Shown: positions 43,875 to 56,049 of the stretch, in pieces
Layout: each line of letters starts with the position of its first letter
Numbering within the stretch: position 1 is the stretch's first letter
Assembly: GCA_012932295.1 (NCBI GenBank)
Contig: JAAONU010000018.1
Location: forward strand, 5,078,206-5,142,205
Source of the DNA: Cyclina sinensis
Lineage: Eukaryota; Mollusca; Bivalvia; Venerida; Veneridae
DNA: 64,000 nucleotides
Direction: 5' to 3'
The notes under the pieces: generated by a model
Told to the model about the DNA's origin: nothing
Databases searched by the model: none
What the model saw: only the letters and a program-made list of their open reading frames with translations
Position numbers and translations under genes: made by a program

Positions 43875-44640
43875 AAAAAATAATATAGTAACTGAGCAGT
43901 AATAGTACATTTACTAGTAGTTTGCAGTAGAAATACGTGAAGTTGGCAGTAACAGTAATTGGCAGTAGCATTAGAAAAAATGTGAAACTTTCAGCAGCTG
44001 TAGATAGAAGTAGCAGTAGGTAAAATGTGAAGTTGGAGTAGCAGAAGTTAGCAGGAGCAGTAGATGAAAAGTGAAGTTGGCAGTAGCAGTAGATAGCAGT
44101 TGGTAAAACATGAAGCTGATAGCAACAGTAAAATGTGAAGCAAGCAGTAACAGTAGTTGGCAGTAGCAGTAGGAAAAACGGGAAAATGGCAGTAGCAGCA
44201 GGTAAAACGTGAAGTTGGCAGAAGCAGTAGAAGCAGGTCAAACTTGAAGTTGGCAGTAGCAGAAGATAGCAGCAGCAGTAGATAAAACGTGAAGTTGGCA
44301 GTACATGTAGATGGCAGTAGGAGTAAGGATATTGTTAGGCTGGAACTAGCAGTAGTTGGCAGTAGCAGTAAGAAAATGACATGAAATTCGCAGTAGCAAT
44401 AGATAGCTGTAGGAAAAGATGAATCATGAAGTTTGCAGTAGAAGTAGATAGAAGAAGCAGTAGGGATATCGTTAAGCTAGTAATAGAAGTAATTGGCAGT
44501 AGCAGAAGGTAAAATGTAAAGCTAGCAGTAACAGCAGTTGGCAGTAGCAGTAGGAAAAACGTTAAGTTGGCAGTAGTAGTATACAGCAGTATCAGTGGGT
44601 AAAATGTAACGTTGGCAGTAGCAGGAGATTACGGTGGCAC
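43875..44640. repeat. GCAGTA-rich minisatellite
   Basis: Irregular array of AGTTGGCAGTAGCAGTAG, GATAGCAGTAG and GGTAAAACGTGAAGTTGG words, about 21-50 bp apart. The 153-codon open frame on the minus strand (Cys/Leu/Phe/Tyr-rich) is its translation and not a gene. Confidence 0.9.
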
Positions 44641-45400
44641 ACAGGTGACATGCACAACTTTTTGTCTGTCTCGTTCCCACGAGACACTAACTCGAGGGAA
44701 CACGACTCTCTTTTTTACGATTCTCGAGACAAATCTACATGTAACTGGTCGATTCGCTTTTGGAGAGAATTTCCCGAGACAATGAGAAATATCAGTATCC
44801 TCAGGGACCAACTTCAGACTTAGTTTGTTAGTCAAAGTGGAGGTAACCAGATTACATGTTGTTTCAAGGTTTTCGTTTCTTTCTTTGTCAAGAACCCCAT
44901 AAATTCTCACGCTATTTCTACGGGTGTACTGCTCTAAATCATTGATACTTTTCTCCTGAACTTTTATACGTATATCTCTTATTATTATTCGCCTCCCTAA
45001 ATCTTGTTTTTTCTACCAATGTTAGTCTTTCTTTAGCAATGGACTCAGCCTCCATTTGCATCCCTGAATATTTATCTCTTAGCTCATTAATAAACTTCTA
45101 TGATGATTCAAGTATTGAATTAACTTTTCTCATATGATCGTATGCCTTATCAAGTTCATTTTTTATTTCTTTGATTAAGTCAATTAAGTAATTCTGTCAG
45201 TTTTTCATTTACAAAATCTGCCAACACAAGCTTCTGAAGGATTTTGTCTATATATTCATTTAAAGGTAATTTTCCCAGTCTGCTCTCCATAGCCTGTATA
45301 GCAGCAATCTCATTAAAATCATATCCTAACTGTCGCTCCACTACCCTTCGAAGCGAAAATGATGATCTGATTTTAATGAGATTGAAAGTCTTTAAATGAG
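44629..45400 (-). pseudogene. Broken retrotransposon ORF1-like protein
   Basis: The minus strand encodes, over at least two frames, a helical segment (RRVVERQLGYDFNEIAAIQA, then LPLNEYIDKILQKLV), a coiled-coil stretch, and SINDLEQYTRRNSVRIYGVL followed by SHCLGKFSPKANRPVTCRFV and KKRVVF. LEQYTRRNSVRIYG ... H-x-LG ... RP-x-x-x-RFV is the layout of the coiled-coil plus RRM-like ORF1 proteins of some non-LTR elements. Frameshifts and stops occur near 45,190 and 45,100. It lies downstream of the reverse transcriptase remnant on the same strand, the wrong order for one intact element. Confidence 0.6.
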
Positions 45401-45589
45401 TAGCTGGACTATGTGAACCACAAGTAGGGCTGGGGCAGGTGTTTTTTCAAAATTATTAAACAGTGAAGACGAGGGGTCCTTTTTCTGATACTATGTTTAA
45501 ACATAGTTTCTGAAGAAAATGTACACATTTGTGCATTTTATGATTTCTGACTGGTCTCTTGTAAAAGTAATAGCATATACCTTATCGGG

Positions 45590-45725
45590 GTAGCAAGAAA
45601 ATTCGTCCCCTAGGGACAATTCACCCTTCAAAAGTTGCAGATAATTCACCCCGTCAGAAAATTCACCCCTAAAATCGGTTAGACAGTTCATCCCTCAAGA
45701 CAATTCACCTCTTACTATTTTAAGA
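45590..45725. repeat. Short AATTCACCCC repeat cluster
   Basis: AATTC(A/G)(C/T)CCC occurs at about 45,599, 45,618, 45,643 and 45,660, with related GTTCATCCC and AATTCACCTC just after. Spacing is 17-25 bp. Origin unknown. Confidence 0.55.
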
Positions 45726-45879
45726 GAACAATTTCCAACAACAACTTAAGCTTTTTCTCTTTCATTATTATTTTCAGTATTTCTTTATACATATATTCTG
45801 CACAGTTCAAAATATTTTCAAATATGACAGATCTTATGTTATTATATAGTGCACATTATTATAGTGTGCACATTCAACA

Positions 45880-47265
45880 AGAAAATGTGTCTCGTCTTTG
45901 ACTAGTTCATAACTGAACAACTTACAGTCTTGGTTCAGGGGATTCACCTACATACCTTCCGGTTTCAACCCTAAGTGGAAAAAATCCGGTTCTGAATTGA
46001 GCAAATAAAGCGCGTTCATTTCTTTTTAGGTTCAATTTAACATATTCTTCACATGTAAATTCAGTTTTGAAGGTTCTATACGTTCTTAACTTTGAAACTC
46101 GCTCATAGTATGGAGACCAAAATGTTGAGTAAAACTGATTCATGTTTTCTTTGGCTAAGTCCATTGAAATGACACGTTTATTGTTGTGATAATCCGTTAG
46201 ATGAAGTCTATAAAAACAGGTTTAATATCACTGAACCAGTTGTTGTTACTCGATGATCTGTAATCCCTAATGAATGCGCGCTTGGTTAGTCTATTCTCGT
46301 CAAGTTTTACAAGTCTGTTCCAATACCTAATCATTGCAAGCCACCTACGGTAAACACTGGGTACCCGTCCAATTTCAACGAGTAACAGGTGTAAACCTAT
46401 GTACTCCTAAATAGTACCGTATGGCCCGATGGTGAATATTCTCTGCTGTCTGTTAGTGTTTAAATCCGCAAATGGGTGCACAGTAATCCGATATAGGTAT
46501 AGGTATTGTGTAGCTTTTCATAAGTTTTAAATCCAGCTTGTTTCAGATTATGAATTTTATTTATTATAGACCCGAGAGCTTTTCCGGCACATTTTGAAAC
46601 TATTTCACAGGGAAAACTATAGTCACGTTTCTCATGCATAAGGACACCTATATATTTATATCTGTCTACAATTTCGAGCACGTTTAATCCAATTTTGAAT
46701 TCAAGTTCTGTTCGTTGTGTGCGACCTTGTCGAAAATGCATGACTTTTGACTTTTCTGTATTAACAAGTACTCGCCATCGCTTACACCAATCATGCATTT
46801 GGCTAAGCATTATCTGAAGATCTGCTTCCGACTTGGCGATAAAGGCTATATCATCGACATATAGTAACATGGAGATAGAAGTGTCATAGATCTTAACCTC
46901 AAGGTCAAAGTTGTTGATTTCAGCTACAAGGTCATTTACGAAGACCGAAAAGAGTGTCGGGGAGAGGTTATCTCCCTGTTTTACCCCGTTGTTACACTGG
47001 AACCACTCTGTTAGTCGTCCATTAACACGCACGTATGGACACTGTATGACTGTTTATACTTTTTTTAGAGATACATATTTTTCTGTCGACTCCATTCAGC
47101 AAAAGTTTATACAAAAGCATCGCACGGTCAATAAAATCAAAGCATTTGCGTAGATCTATAAATGCAGTAAATATAGAGTTATGGTTCCTTGCAATACTGT
47201 CTAATGTGAAAACATACACATTGTACATAGTTTCTTTTTCTCTTTTTCTTGGATGAGTAGGTACT
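45880..47265 (-). pseudogene. Non-LTR retrotransposon reverse transcriptase remnant
   Basis: Minus strand. The finger/palm start is at about 47,180-47,090 (FIDLRKCFDFIDRAMLLYKL), then a frameshift near 47,035. The palm follows (VNGRLTEWFQCNNGVKQGDN, LSPTLFSVFVNDL) with the catalytic box YVDDIAFIA near 46,860, and WCKRWRVLVNTEKSKVMHFR. The thumb and C-terminus continue in other frames: AIRYYLGVHRFTP, RRWLAMIRYWNRLVKLDENR, RNERALFAQFRTGFFPLRVE. Upstream endonuclease is absent. The catalytic box has YVDD instead of the usual YADD. It is a 5'-truncated, frame-broken LINE; the clade was not determined. Confidence 0.88.
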
Positions 47266-47329
47266 TGCAAATTCTTATTCATTTCCTTTTTTTCTTCTTT
47301 TTTTTGATGGGTATGTACTTGCACGTTGT

Positions 47330-50015
47330 TTCTAAAAAATGAAATAGACGAGCTTTGGTATTATAGTTATTCCTTTATTAACTATCCAGTACTTGAATAG
47401 TCGATCGCGTTGCCTCCACTGACAGCTCTTGTTTTGTGTATGAATTACTTTTTCATTCCTGTAAAATTGTTGTTGTTTTTCTCTCATTATTTTAGCCTTT
47501 CAGATTTTTTTCAGACTTGCAATCTGCCCTACAATTATTGTATAGGCAAGAAACATTGTACATGTTTGAGTCAATAAAATTTTGAAATTTTAAAAAAAGA
47601 ACACTTTTTTTATATTTATTGTACCACCTATTATCAGGGCCTTAATCTCAATTAGGGTTTTTACTTCATGAACAAGGAAGTGTGTTAACAAAGAATAATT
47701 GTTTGCATTCATTCTGTTCAAAAGAAAAATGATAAAAAAGAACTGAACAGATCCTAAACATTTCATCTTATAGAACTGGTATCTTAAGAAACATCTACAA
47801 CTTGAACACTTATTCAAACTATAGAATTTTTGGGCAGATCATCAGTCAAATTAATCAAAATTATATTTCTAAGCAATTGAATTACCGTCACTATATAACA
47901 TATACGTGGTCTATAAGTAGTACATAAAGTGCTGGTACATAGGGTTTTTGGTACACAAAGTGACACATTCATACGTTAAAGTTTTCGTTTATAGTTAACG
48001 AAACGTTAAATGACTTAGTATTGCTTATTTAAAACGTATTTAACATCCCATCATACATCATTTTTCGAACTTCCATTTCAATCACTGAAAAAGCTTTTTA
48101 CTCAAGAGTTTTCTTATTACTTATAAAAAAACCTCCTTTCTACTTTATTACCAAGCTTGAACTTTTCTTCAAATACCTTCAACGAGTCATAAAATTGTAT
48201 AAATATGTGTTGATCAAGCTGAAGTTACAGATCAACAACATAACATACTACTACTTCGCTCGTTGATTCTTTTGTTATAGTTTTGAAACCGTGAAAATGT
48301 CATCTATTTTCGTTACTTCATGATTACAGTTCACTTCTCAAACGTTGGCGATGAAATATCCATATTGCCGATACTTTTGAATGTTTGAATATTGTCAAAA
48401 CTCAGAATATTTCCAATCATTTTCACTAAAAACATTTCACAGAAAAATGACTTAGTGTGTTTCCCTTACAACTGTACACAGGAGAAATTTTTGTCATCTG
48501 TTAAATAACATTAGACCACTAAATGTTCATACTCACTTCAAACAAAGATATACAGCATGGCAATTTTTTAGAAAGACAGCTTTTCGTGATCGTCAGTGTT
48601 CAAAGTTTTTAATGACAAATTTAGGGGCAATCTCAGAAATAGGTCATATTAGCTTGGGATGAATTTCAGTTTGAATGCTTTCTGTATGCCATGTAGTTTT
48701 AAATATTGTGACCTAGGTTACTTAGCCAATTTGTCCAGTTCAGAACAGGGACTAAATCTGGCCGGACAACATGAAAATTGAAAACGCACACGTTTTGCTT
48801 TTCTCTAAACTTCGAAATGAAGTCAATATTTTAGAATCAACAGATCAGACACATGCCACAAATCTCTGATCCTCAAAAGATCCAACATTCCTAATGCTGC
48901 AATCCCTTGTCAGGAAAAAAGATATATTTTATTTTGTCATAGTGATACATAGTATAATTACATAAAGATATTACATATTGAACGATATTGGATTAATTTT
49001 GGAGGTGGGGTGGTGTCTACACAACCATGCGTGTCTAACATTTGTTGAAAAGTATAACAGTGATATGCTTGTGTGCAAAATACTGAAAATTTTATATCTG
49101 TCTGACTGTATGCCAAACAATCATATAAAATCTAAAGTCATATACTGTTCTTGCAACAGTTCACAAGCTTTAGACATGGAGGGCAATGCAAGATCACTTC
49201 AAAGAACTCTAGACACACATTTCTGTCTAAGAGAAAATGGTTTGAACTGACGACCAGAGGTAAAAATAAAAATAATAACAGTTGAATGGAAAATAACAAT
49301 ATTGCTGTTGTTAAGATATTAAAACAGTGTTTATGAAAGAGCTCCTTTGTTAATTTTGTTGAAATGCATTTACGTAATATTCTGAATGTATCTGATACAT
49401 CCAAACAAAAGAAATTGAATATCAAGTGATATTTTCATTTTTTTTTGCATTTATTTTTTCTTGTTTGTTTTTGTTGAATTTATAATTTATTGCCACCTGA
49501 AAGGTAGTTCAAAATCTGCCATGCAGATTAAGACTGTATGGATACTTTCAATATATATTGTCATATATTTTATTTGAAATTTAAATGAAAATAAATACCG
49601 AAAATCATATTCATAGTGTTTAATTTATTGAAAACGCATAGAAGAGTTATTTTAAAATATTCTGCCTCTTCTGTAAGCTAGAATTGACCAAGTTCCATAG
49701 AAAATATAATATTAAAGATTCTGACATAAATCGAATGATTCAATAATAATGTTTTCCTGTTGTTTTGACGGGTGGATACAAAAATCAAAATACTTAAAAT
49801 GCAATACAAGACAATGTGAGTACATATTTAATGTTTTTAAAGGGGACCTTTTCATGAAGTGACAATCATTATGAGTTCTTTCGTTGATTTTAAAAAACAA
49901 AGTTTATTATTGTCAGCAGTAATATTCAAGTGTCATATTCATTCACTTACAGATATTGTGAAATAACACTGAGAAAATGGCCTATCACATCATAAACATA
50001 TTTCAAAGATTGATT
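47330..50015. other. Intergenic, no gene seen
   Basis: Long AT-rich stretch. Open frames of 60-95 codons in it lack splice context, family motifs and codon bias. No clear repeat was recognised. Confidence 0.45.
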
Positions 50016-50017
50016 TT

Positions 50018-50865
50018 TTATGCTCCCTGAAGGGAGAGCATATAGTCGCCGCTTTGTCCGTCCGTATGTCCGTCCGTCCGTATGTATGTTCGTCCGTCCG
50101 TCTGCATTTTCTTTTCCGGGACATAACTCTGAAACTACAAGAAGTATCAACAAGAAACTTTGTAGGTAGATAGATCTTATTGAGTAGAAGTGCAGTGCAT
50201 AAGAACAATTACTCTATGCTGCCTATTTTTTTAGTTATTGCCCTTTGTTTATTTTTACACTTAGAACCTTGTCCGGGACATAACTCTGACACTACAAGAG
50301 GTATCAACAAAAAACTTTGTAGGTAGATTGTCCGTCCGTATGTCCGTTAGTATGTCTGTATGTCCGTTCGTTCGTCCGTCCGCATTTTCTTGTCCACGAC
50401 ATAACTGTGAAACCACAAGAAATATCAACAAGAAACTTTGTAGGTAGATAGATCTTATTGAGTCGAAGTGCAGTGCATAAGAACCATAACTCTGCATTGC
50501 CAAATTTTTGAGTTATTTCCCTTTGTTCATTTTTACACTTTGAACTTTGTCCGGGACATAACTCTGAAACTACAAGAGGTATCAAAAACCTCTGGTTTAC
50601 CTGTCACCAGACTACTTCAGTGACCATGACACTGTCTGGATAGGACTGCCACTGTCTGAGTTGATAGAAAAATAAAGAATGAAATGGTAACTGTCTTACA
50701 TTCTTCATTGCATATTTAAACAGTTTTAACCTTTTTCAGCAACTACCAATAATATAATTTCTTTATGCTAAATTTGGCAAAGACTTTATGGACACACTAT
50801 TCTGTGTCCAAAACCTTTTCGGGGAGCATCACCCGGTTCGACGGACTCTTGTTATCTTTGTTTTT
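50018..50865 (+). repeat. GCTCCCTGAAGGGAGAGC-type dispersed repeat
   Basis: Starts ATGCTCCCTGAAGGGAGAGC (hairpin) then TATAGTCGCCGCTTTGTCC with runs of TCCGTCCGTATG. Two to three units of about 240 bp follow (CGGGACATAACTCTGAAACT ... GAAACTTTGTAGGTAGATAG). It ends near TTTTCGGGGAGCATCACCCG and ACGGACTCTTGTT. Minus open frames here are repeat products. Confidence 0.88.
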
Positions 50866-50889
50866 AGTATGTAACAATGCTTTCTTTTT

Positions 50890-51789
50890 TACAGGAGCTT
50901 AAAAACAAGTTCAAATAGCTAAATATCTGAATGGATGACACCGGATTTTGGTAGAAAGAGAGCCTGGAACCTGAGAGTGAGTACCTTCTGCAGAGACATT
51001 ACTCTGAAGTTTTGAGAGGTAATTTGCAACCTCAGAGCTAGGCAGGATTGGTTCATACTGTTCATGAAATATGAACTATGGTTGCTATGTCGAAATGAAC
51101 TGAACAGGAAATTGTCAGATACATTTCAAGACTTAGTCTTTTAGAAGCATTGTTGTGTTTTATTTCGATCATGTTTGCTTTGATAGGGACTGTTTGAGAA
51201 TTTTGTAACATTAATCGTACGTGACTGTATCGAAAAGCAGGCAAATTGTTGTCGGCCTCCTAAATCATTGTTATAAAAGCAGTTACTTTGTACCGTGGTA
51301 TATTCTTTGATATACTACGCTACAACGTTTTCATTTTAAGGCTATTATAATGAAACGTTCTATATTGGCACCGACATTACGATTCAAATTTTTGGTACGA
51401 CAAGAAACAAGATATGATATCGCAATAAAGTTTCTTGATATGTCGCAGAATACACTACGGCTGACGACATTTTGCCAAAGATTTACTATTAAATTTATTT
51501 TCAAACATATTCCCATATTTTGTGAAACAGAAAATCGATGTCATGATAGAACTTTAACAAATCTAAAACAGTCTACGAGTATTGCCTAATAATGAAAGAA
51601 CATGTAGAAACAATCTGAATAGTGCTACTGTTATAATTTTATCTTTTTATTTTCAGATTGAAATTCCTAATACGACTACTTGCAGCCCGTGTTTACATGG
51701 TGTTTTCTATCTGGTCTAAATCAAAGAACCACCAGCATACCCGGCACAATAATATAAATGGTTATCAAAACATTATTTAATTATATATG
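50890..51789. other. Intergenic, no gene seen
   Basis: Sequence between the dispersed repeat and the poly(A) signal of the minus-strand membrane-protein gene. The open frame at 51,350-51,589 lacks support. Confidence 0.45.
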
Positions 51790-51795
51790 TTTATT
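51790..51795 (-). promoter_or_regulatory. Poly(A) signal of the tetraspan gene
   Basis: Minus-strand AATAAA (plus TTTATT) only 17 bases after the stop codon, implying a very short 3' untranslated region. Confidence 0.5.
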
Positions 51796-51812
51796 GCATA
51801 TAAAATTTCTTT

Positions 51813-52712
51813 TCATTTGTATCGTCTCACATTTTCATTCCTCGATCTAGGCGGACGGTGTGCAGTGTTACTCTTTCTGTGCGACGGCAACGAAAGCGAT
51901 TCGTACGATGGCGGTGGAGACAATCCTTGTCCTGGCGGTTGAGACACTACGTACCCTGGTGGTGGAGGAACTCCGTACCTCGGAAGAGTAGGCACACCGT
52001 ATTCAGGCGATGGAGGCATTCCGTACATCGGTGTTGGGGGCACTGCGTACCTGGGTGGTGGCTGCACTCCATACCTCGGTGGTGAGCGCACTTCATATCC
52101 CTGTGATGGCTGCACTCCGTACCTCGGTGGTGGAGGCACTCCATATCCAGGTGATAGCGGTACTCCGTACCTCGGTGGTGGGGGCACTCCGTATGCCGTC
52201 ATTTGTACCTGGGATGGAGGAGGAGGTGGTGGTGGATAAAACCCACTTGAATACCGAGTCCGCAGTTGTGGTGGTAGTTGTTGTTGTAACTGGCTTTGAA
52301 ATTCAAATTGATGCTGAAGTAGAAGATTCTGCATCCCCTGTTGGTGAAAATTTCTATTTCTAGACATGTTCTCCAGCGCTAACATATTCGTTCCCGTGGG
52401 GCCGATCACTACCATTCGACGTTGATTAAATTTTACTCCAAACAGAGTGCCATATTTGTAGTAAGTAACATCGGAGACAAATGTCACAATGATACCAAAT
52501 ACACAGCTCGAAAAAATCGCGGATGCCAGTATTTCCTTAATACTGTAAATGTTTTTGCCTTCAGCAAACATTCTGTCAGATCCGAAAGTTGTAAATCCAG
52601 CAAAGATACACCCGACGGCAAAACCGATGACCGTTAATACTGAAACGCAGAATTGCGTGACCATCTGAAATGGAAGTATTCTTTGTCGATTATCTGGTGG
52701 TTTCATCGACTT
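51813..52712 (-). CDS. Tetraspan gene exon 4, spans 3-4 and repeat tail
   Basis: The acceptor is taken at CACTAAG|AAGTCG because the AG seven bases further upstream would put a TAA in frame. Encodes spans 3 and 4, a Gln/Leu-rich segment, the polyproline run and the YGVPPPPR-type repeats, and ends RNENVRRYK with TGA at 51,815-51,813. Confidence 0.85.
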   Translation of the reverse strand, partial: KSMKPPDNRQRILPFQMVTQFCVSVLTVIGFAVGCIFAGFTTFGSDRMFAEGKNIYSIKEILASAIFSSCVFGIIVTFVSDVTYYKYGTLFGVKFNQRRMVVIGPTGTNMLALENMSRNRNFHQQGMQNLLLQHQFEFQSQLQQQLPPQLRTRYSSGFYPPPPPPPSQVQMTAYGVPPPPRYGVPLSPGYGVPPPPRYGVQPSQGYEVRSPPRYGVQPPPRYAVPPTPMYGMPPSPEYGVPTLPRYGVPPPPGYVVSQPPGQGLSPPPSYESLSLPSHRKSNTAHRPPRSRNENVRRYK

Positions 52713-54072
52713 CTTAGTGCTAACAATAACAACAACTATTTGGAAAAGAGAACAAGAGTGTCAAATGTATCAGGGGAGAACATCTTCAAATTGTTAACAC
52801 CCAAAAAAGCCTAACCACTAAGGCTGATTTTGAAAAAATGGACTGCTGCTTTTGATAGGAGGAATTGAAGAGGTAAATAGATACTTTGTAAAATTGTTTC
52901 ATGTAAAAATCAACATACCACGTCACCAACTTCATTTCGCTTGACTTCATTGTTAGCATCTTGCCCTTTCCAGAAAACGCGAATGCAAATTAATCCAGAA
53001 ACCAAAGCCTGAAAGTAAATAGTTTTTATCACATGACAATTTCTTAGTGAATGTTATGAACTACCTCCTCTCGTGAATACTGCTATGATTAGACCTTTTT
53101 AATTTTTTAGGTCATATGAAGAAAAGATTATGATACATTTCAATTAAGGGTTCTAGCGTAAGTGGATTTTGTAACTTGCAAGAATTTCAAGGCATTATTT
53201 TTCACTTCTCCATTTCCTGAATTTGTCGAATAAAATTGTATTCAAAATATAATAAAAAAACTTATGTCAACAGTGATTAAATTTGAACAAGTTTTACACT
53301 GAATATTTTGCCTAGGAGACCTAGAGACTCCTATGCCTAGGAGACCCTGTGATGATACAACTTTCTCATTCTTAACCTCAAAACTTGTTCTCAGCACTCA
53401 AACACGGGCTCAAATACCTCGGTGGAGCACGTTCCCAAAGGTTAATAGTCAAGGTACCTAATCTACAGAGCAAAACACTGACAGATGCATAACAAATTGT
53501 ACAATTTGTTCTGTTTTGTAGTTTCAACTACGGCATTTGTAATGTTTAAGTACTTTTTCGTATTCCCATCAGAAATTCAGTTAAAATATAAATCGCTGAT
53601 GATTCTCGCAATAAATATGTCATGATATTTGAAATGAAACATGGGCAAAACGTTACCAAAGAACCACCAGTGAAACCTCCAACAAAATATTTTTCTTCTG
53701 TCGACGATTCTGTAAGACCCAGAAATCCACATGGTAATAGGCCTAGTCCGAGTAGCACATACAAAACCGCAAGGACCGCATAAATTCTTAGAGCAGTCTC
53801 TCGTTGAAATTCTGAATTGTATATATGAAATTACAGGGCAATTTACTGTGTAACTTTACAACAATACTTTCGTTTTTCTTACATTTATCTTTGTATATCT
53901 ATATATTCCAATTTCTTTACAGCTGTTAAAAGTCTCGTATATAATTCTATCTATTTGCTTTATTCGATCATTAATTTATAGTTCAAAGGTATTACTACAC
54001 AAGTAGCTCTGTTCAATAAAAAAAACGGAATATCTAGAAATTTATATATAGAATACTATTACCTTTATTCAT
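51813..54072 (-). CDS. Tetraspan (MS4A/CD20-like) membrane protein with Pro/Tyr-rich repeat tail
   Basis: Four minus-strand exons join in phase: 54063-54072, 53657-53811, 52919-53008 and 51813-52712, for 384 residues. Hydrophobic segments lie at about 15-36 (AVLAVLYVLLGLGLLPCGF), 47-67 (VGGFTGGSLALVSGLICIRV), 102-126 (QMVTQFCVSVLTVIGFAVGC) and 147-168 (ILASAIFSSCVFGIIVTFV), giving four membrane spans with both ends cytosolic. That layout, the short first loop and the GG-S-x-x-xVSG pattern in span 2 recall the MS4A/CD20 family; the match is distant. The tail has a Gln-rich stretch, seven consecutive prolines, about twelve YGVPPPPR-like repeats and a PPPSYES site (PPxY, a WW-domain ligand). A function in membrane trafficking or ubiquitin-ligase recruitment is possible but inferred. 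Confidence 0.8.
52919..53008 (-). CDS. Tetraspan gene exon 3, end of span 2 and cytosolic loop
   Basis: Acceptor TTTACTTTCAG|GCT, donor GACGTG|GTATGT, 90 bp, phase 0-0. Encodes ALVSGLICIRVFWKGQDANN and a charged loop. Confidence 0.82.
53657..53811 (-). CDS. Tetraspan gene exon 2, first membrane spans
   Basis: Acceptor ATACAATTCAG|AATTT, donor TCTTTG|GTAACG. Encodes FQRETALRIYAVLAVLYVLL, GLGLLPCGFLGLTESS and EKYFVGGFTGGSL, ending in phase 0. Confidence 0.82.
54063..54072 (-). CDS. Tetraspan gene exon 1 (10 coding bases)
   Basis: ATGAATAAAG|GTAATA on the minus strand supplies M-N-K and the first base of the codon completed by exon 2 (MNKEFQRETA). The phase fit supports this start. Confidence 0.7.
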
Positions 54073-55895
54073 GAGAAAAAGAAGAGCAACTTAATCCTGA
54101 GTAAAACAATTGTTCCACTTCCGACCCCTGTTGAATGGCCTTTCTAGTAGGCAAATAAACACATGTCCTTGTCTAGGCCTACATGATATAAGGCGTACGT
54201 GTGTGATATTCCAGAAAAACAACGGGAAAAAATCGTAACAGATTTTGCTTAGATCAAATCAATGAAACGAGACTACAGCTGGTGCAAGCGGAAACAACGT
54301 CACAGAGAGAACAACGTCTCCGTTTTCCGCGCCAAAAATAACCGGACATCGTCCGACATGCCTTTTCCAACACTTCTGTAGTAGTAGTTTTCCCTTGGTA
54401 ATAACTGCTAATCAGGTTTTCATTGTATTTTGAGGTGGTATACTGTTTGACATTTCTCTTTTCTATTAGTTTTCGTTTTTATCACATATTAGCTCTCTTT
54501 CGGTTTTAGAAATTTTAAGACATTTGCCAGATTGGCAACTATTACAAAGTTTTTAGTTATGTGTATTTCTTATTCCCTTCTTAATTTGTTTCTATGTTTG
54601 ATGTTGTTGTTAAATTTGATGTCGGTCAAAAGCTATACATAGCTAATATTTGTATATTATATGTAACCGACTTTAAATAAAATTTGTATTTGTATTTATT
54701 TTTGTATTTGTGTATTTACTTCGTCGCTATCAAGAGAAGCAGGATAGACAAAATCGTTCTGATTTCAATGTTTGAATTCATACTTTTTACGAACTTTAGG
54801 CGTACGTTTCATTATGTTTCAATAAAGCAATTGTGTCTTTTTACTTTCAAATAATATAAACTAATATGGTTGTTGCCCTGCAGAAGATTTACGACAATTT
54901 TTTTTTTTAAAGTTTCTTTTGCCGATATACGTCAAGTGTACGAGACAGGGCATTTTCTAAACGGTATAAATCTGGAAAATTGTGTCTCGTTTATCTTAAA
55001 AATCAGGTGATGTTGATACAAGACGGCTTGAACATTGCATAAAAAAAATAACACGATGACACATAAAATTTAAAGAATATATTCATATTTCTGTGAATAT
55101 TCAGTGTATTGAAATTAAAACATGGTCAGGTACCAAGTATGTTTTAAATGTGAAATGTGTACGTTAGTTTGATCTATCTTACATCCATTTTCATGATTGT
55201 CATCGCAAAGACTTCTCTATGAAATAAAAAGAAAAGGTTATTAACAGTTTTAGATATTAAAATGCACTTTTGACGCACTAGAAATTAAAACACATCATGT
55301 TTGTCACGTTTAGCTTGAACGGCACTGTATCAATTTGATAATCAAAACTACATGCTATAAACGTTGGTCAGAAAAGATGACCGGGGTCCGGACACCGTCG
55401 ATTAGTATTGAGCTTGAATAGTACCGTTCGTAATAGGCAATAGCCAATATTTAATTCAAGATGTCTGCGCCCATGTTTTAAAAATCATTAAAAACAGTCT
55501 AAATTTTAGCCGTTCATTAAAAATATAATTATGTTTGTGCCGGTAGAGAAGCGTAATTTCTCATACAATGATTACATTTTAATATATGTACGTCATGTTC
55601 ACTCAGTTGTTTATCTTAAAATATTCAGTGGGAAAATTCTACTCGGACTGATAATGCTGTTGTGGAGGGAGATGTTTAATTGTGTCACCCTTTATAATTG
55701 TTAATTGAAATCATAGTTTCAATTTTCGAGAAGGAGACAGTGCTTTCAAAATGTTTTTTACACAACTCAAGCTTCCATTTTGAATAGCCCCTGATCTTTC
55801 TCTTTCATTTGTTGAAAATCTTTTAAAATGTTATAAATGTTCCTTGTGTAGTATTAGAAAAAGTTTAAGAAATAACAACTTTTATGTCTAATAAA
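54073..55895. other. Upstream region of the tetraspan gene, no other gene seen
   Basis: The first 300 bases are richer in CpG (CGCGCCAAAAATAACCGGAC near 54,330) and may include the promoter. The rest is AT-rich without recognisable features. Confidence 0.4.
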
Positions 55896-56049
55896 CCATT
55901 TTAATTATCGGTAGCGCTTTCAATGTATTGTAACATATCTTCAGCCAAAATGGTTGACATTCACATGAATGTGAACGTCAGTGTGAATGTCAACCATTTC
56001 GGCTGAAGGTAAGTTACAATACATTGATAGCTATACCGATAATTAAAAT

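Noticed and set aside
43780..44241. 153-codon minus-strand open frame, Cys/Leu-rich
   Set aside because: Translation of the GCAGTA-rich minisatellite.
52010..52363. 117-codon plus frame, Ala/Val-rich
   Set aside because: Antisense of the tetraspan Pro/Tyr repeat tail; repeated DNA keeps several frames open.
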